In this document: piece by piece, positions 7,040 through 7,439 of the stretch | How the letters are laid out: the number at the start of each line of letters is the position of its first letter | How positions within the stretch are numbered: position 1 is the stretch's first letter | Assembly: GCA_050011755.1 (NCBI GenBank) | Contig: JBEKIM010000343.1 | Span: 1-7,439, forward strand | From: Bog-159 sp050011755 | GTDB taxonomy: Bacteria; Acidobacteriota; Terriglobia; Bryobacterales; Bryobacteraceae | Direction: 5' to 3' | DNA length: 7,439 nt | Program-made: the position numbers and the translations under genes | Notes under the pieces: generated by a model | Databases searched by the model: none | What the model saw: the letters and a program-made list of their open reading frames with translations, nothing else | Told to the model about the DNA's origin: nothing

Positions 7040-7439
7040 ATGATCTACGCCATAGTGCTGTCAATCATTGTCGCCGTGCTGTTGGGCACCGCCGTAGTGC
7101 GCTCGCTGACGGTCAAGAACCAGGCCGATTTCCTGGTCGCGGGCCGCAAGCTGACCTGGCCTGTGCTGGTGTTCACCCTGCTTTCCTCCTGGATCGGCGC
7201 GGGCAGCCTCTTCGCCGGCGCCGAGAACGCTTACAAGCACGGCTTCTCGGCGCTGTGGATGTCGGCCGGCGGCTGGGTCGGACTGTTGTTGATCGCCGTC
7301 ATCGCCGGCCGCGCGCGGCGCTTCGCGCAGTTCACGGTGCCCGATCTCCTCGAAACCCGCTACAACACCACCGCCCGCGTGCTGGCCACAGTCGCCATCG
7401 TGATCTCCTACACCGTCATTGCAAGCTATCAATTCATAG
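7040..7439 (+). CDS. sodium:solute symporter (SSS/SLC5 family), 3' partial
   Basis: The frame runs from ATG 7040 to the window end without a stop, giving 133 N-terminal residues of an integral membrane Na+/solute symporter; full members usually have about 450-600 residues. Visible features are a first membrane segment (about 2-20, IYAIVLSIIVAVLLGTAVV), the loop NQADFLVAGRKLTWP (27-41), which is a hallmark of the family, a second segment with SSWIGAGSLFAGAENAYKHG (49-68) near the sodium site region, a third segment (about 71-90), a VPDLLETRY motif (100-108) and the start of a further segment ending in ASYQFI. The ATG is three nucleotides after the YggU stop, in the same frame, with no good ribosome-binding site, so coupled translation is likely. 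Substrate (sugar, proline, pantothenate, acetate or other) cannot be told from this fragment. Confidence 0.9.
   Translation, partial: MIYAIVLSIIVAVLLGTAVVRSLTVKNQADFLVAGRKLTWPVLVFTLLSSWIGAGSLFAGAENAYKHGFSALWMSAGGWVGLLLIAVIAGRARRFAQFTVPDLLETRYNTTARVLATVAIVISYTVIASYQFI

Noticed and set aside
7061..7432. Minus-strand open frame near the window end
   Set aside because: It is antisense to a clear sodium:solute symporter N-terminus and has a low-complexity His/Gln/Gly composition.

Overview
The window is GC-rich throughout and carries seven protein-coding genes, all on the + strand and tightly packed. The first and the last run off the window edges. The co-occurrence of DUF1549/DUF1553, DUF1501 and a cytochrome c/PQQ beta-propeller protein points to Acidobacteriota, most like the Solibacter/Bryobacter group. 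Planctomycetes and Verrucomicrobia also expand these families, so the assignment is an inference from family content and not from a marker gene.

Left block (1-5509): a 5'-truncated DUF1549/DUF1553 protein; a secreted cytochrome c fused to a PQQ-type beta-propeller that resembles polyvinyl-alcohol dehydrogenases; a small MmcQ/YjbR-family protein; and a DUF1501 protein with a twin-arginine signal. The genes overlap by 43 nt and by 11 nt, then are separated by 4 nt, so they look like one operon. Three of the four products are probably envelope or periplasmic proteins, and two carry CXXCH motifs. The plausible reading is a periplasmic oxidative or catabolic module whose substrate is unknown.

Right block (5565-7439): after a 55-nt gap come a Wzt-like ABC ATPase with a C-terminal carbohydrate-binding-type domain, a YggU/DUF167 protein overlapping it by 19 nt, and the start of a sodium:solute symporter 3 nt further on. 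No Wzm-type permease is present. These three look co-transcribed but functionally unrelated, apart from the ATPase implying polysaccharide export elsewhere.

I found no RNA genes, CRISPR arrays, insertion sequences, prophage genes or convincing terminators. No gap between genes exceeds about 55 nt. The most interesting points are the interleaving of a quinoprotein-cytochrome with the DUF1549/DUF1553-DUF1501 pair, the module inserted in the DUF1553 region, and a changed presumed metal-site motif in the DUF1501 protein. None of these proves a new system.
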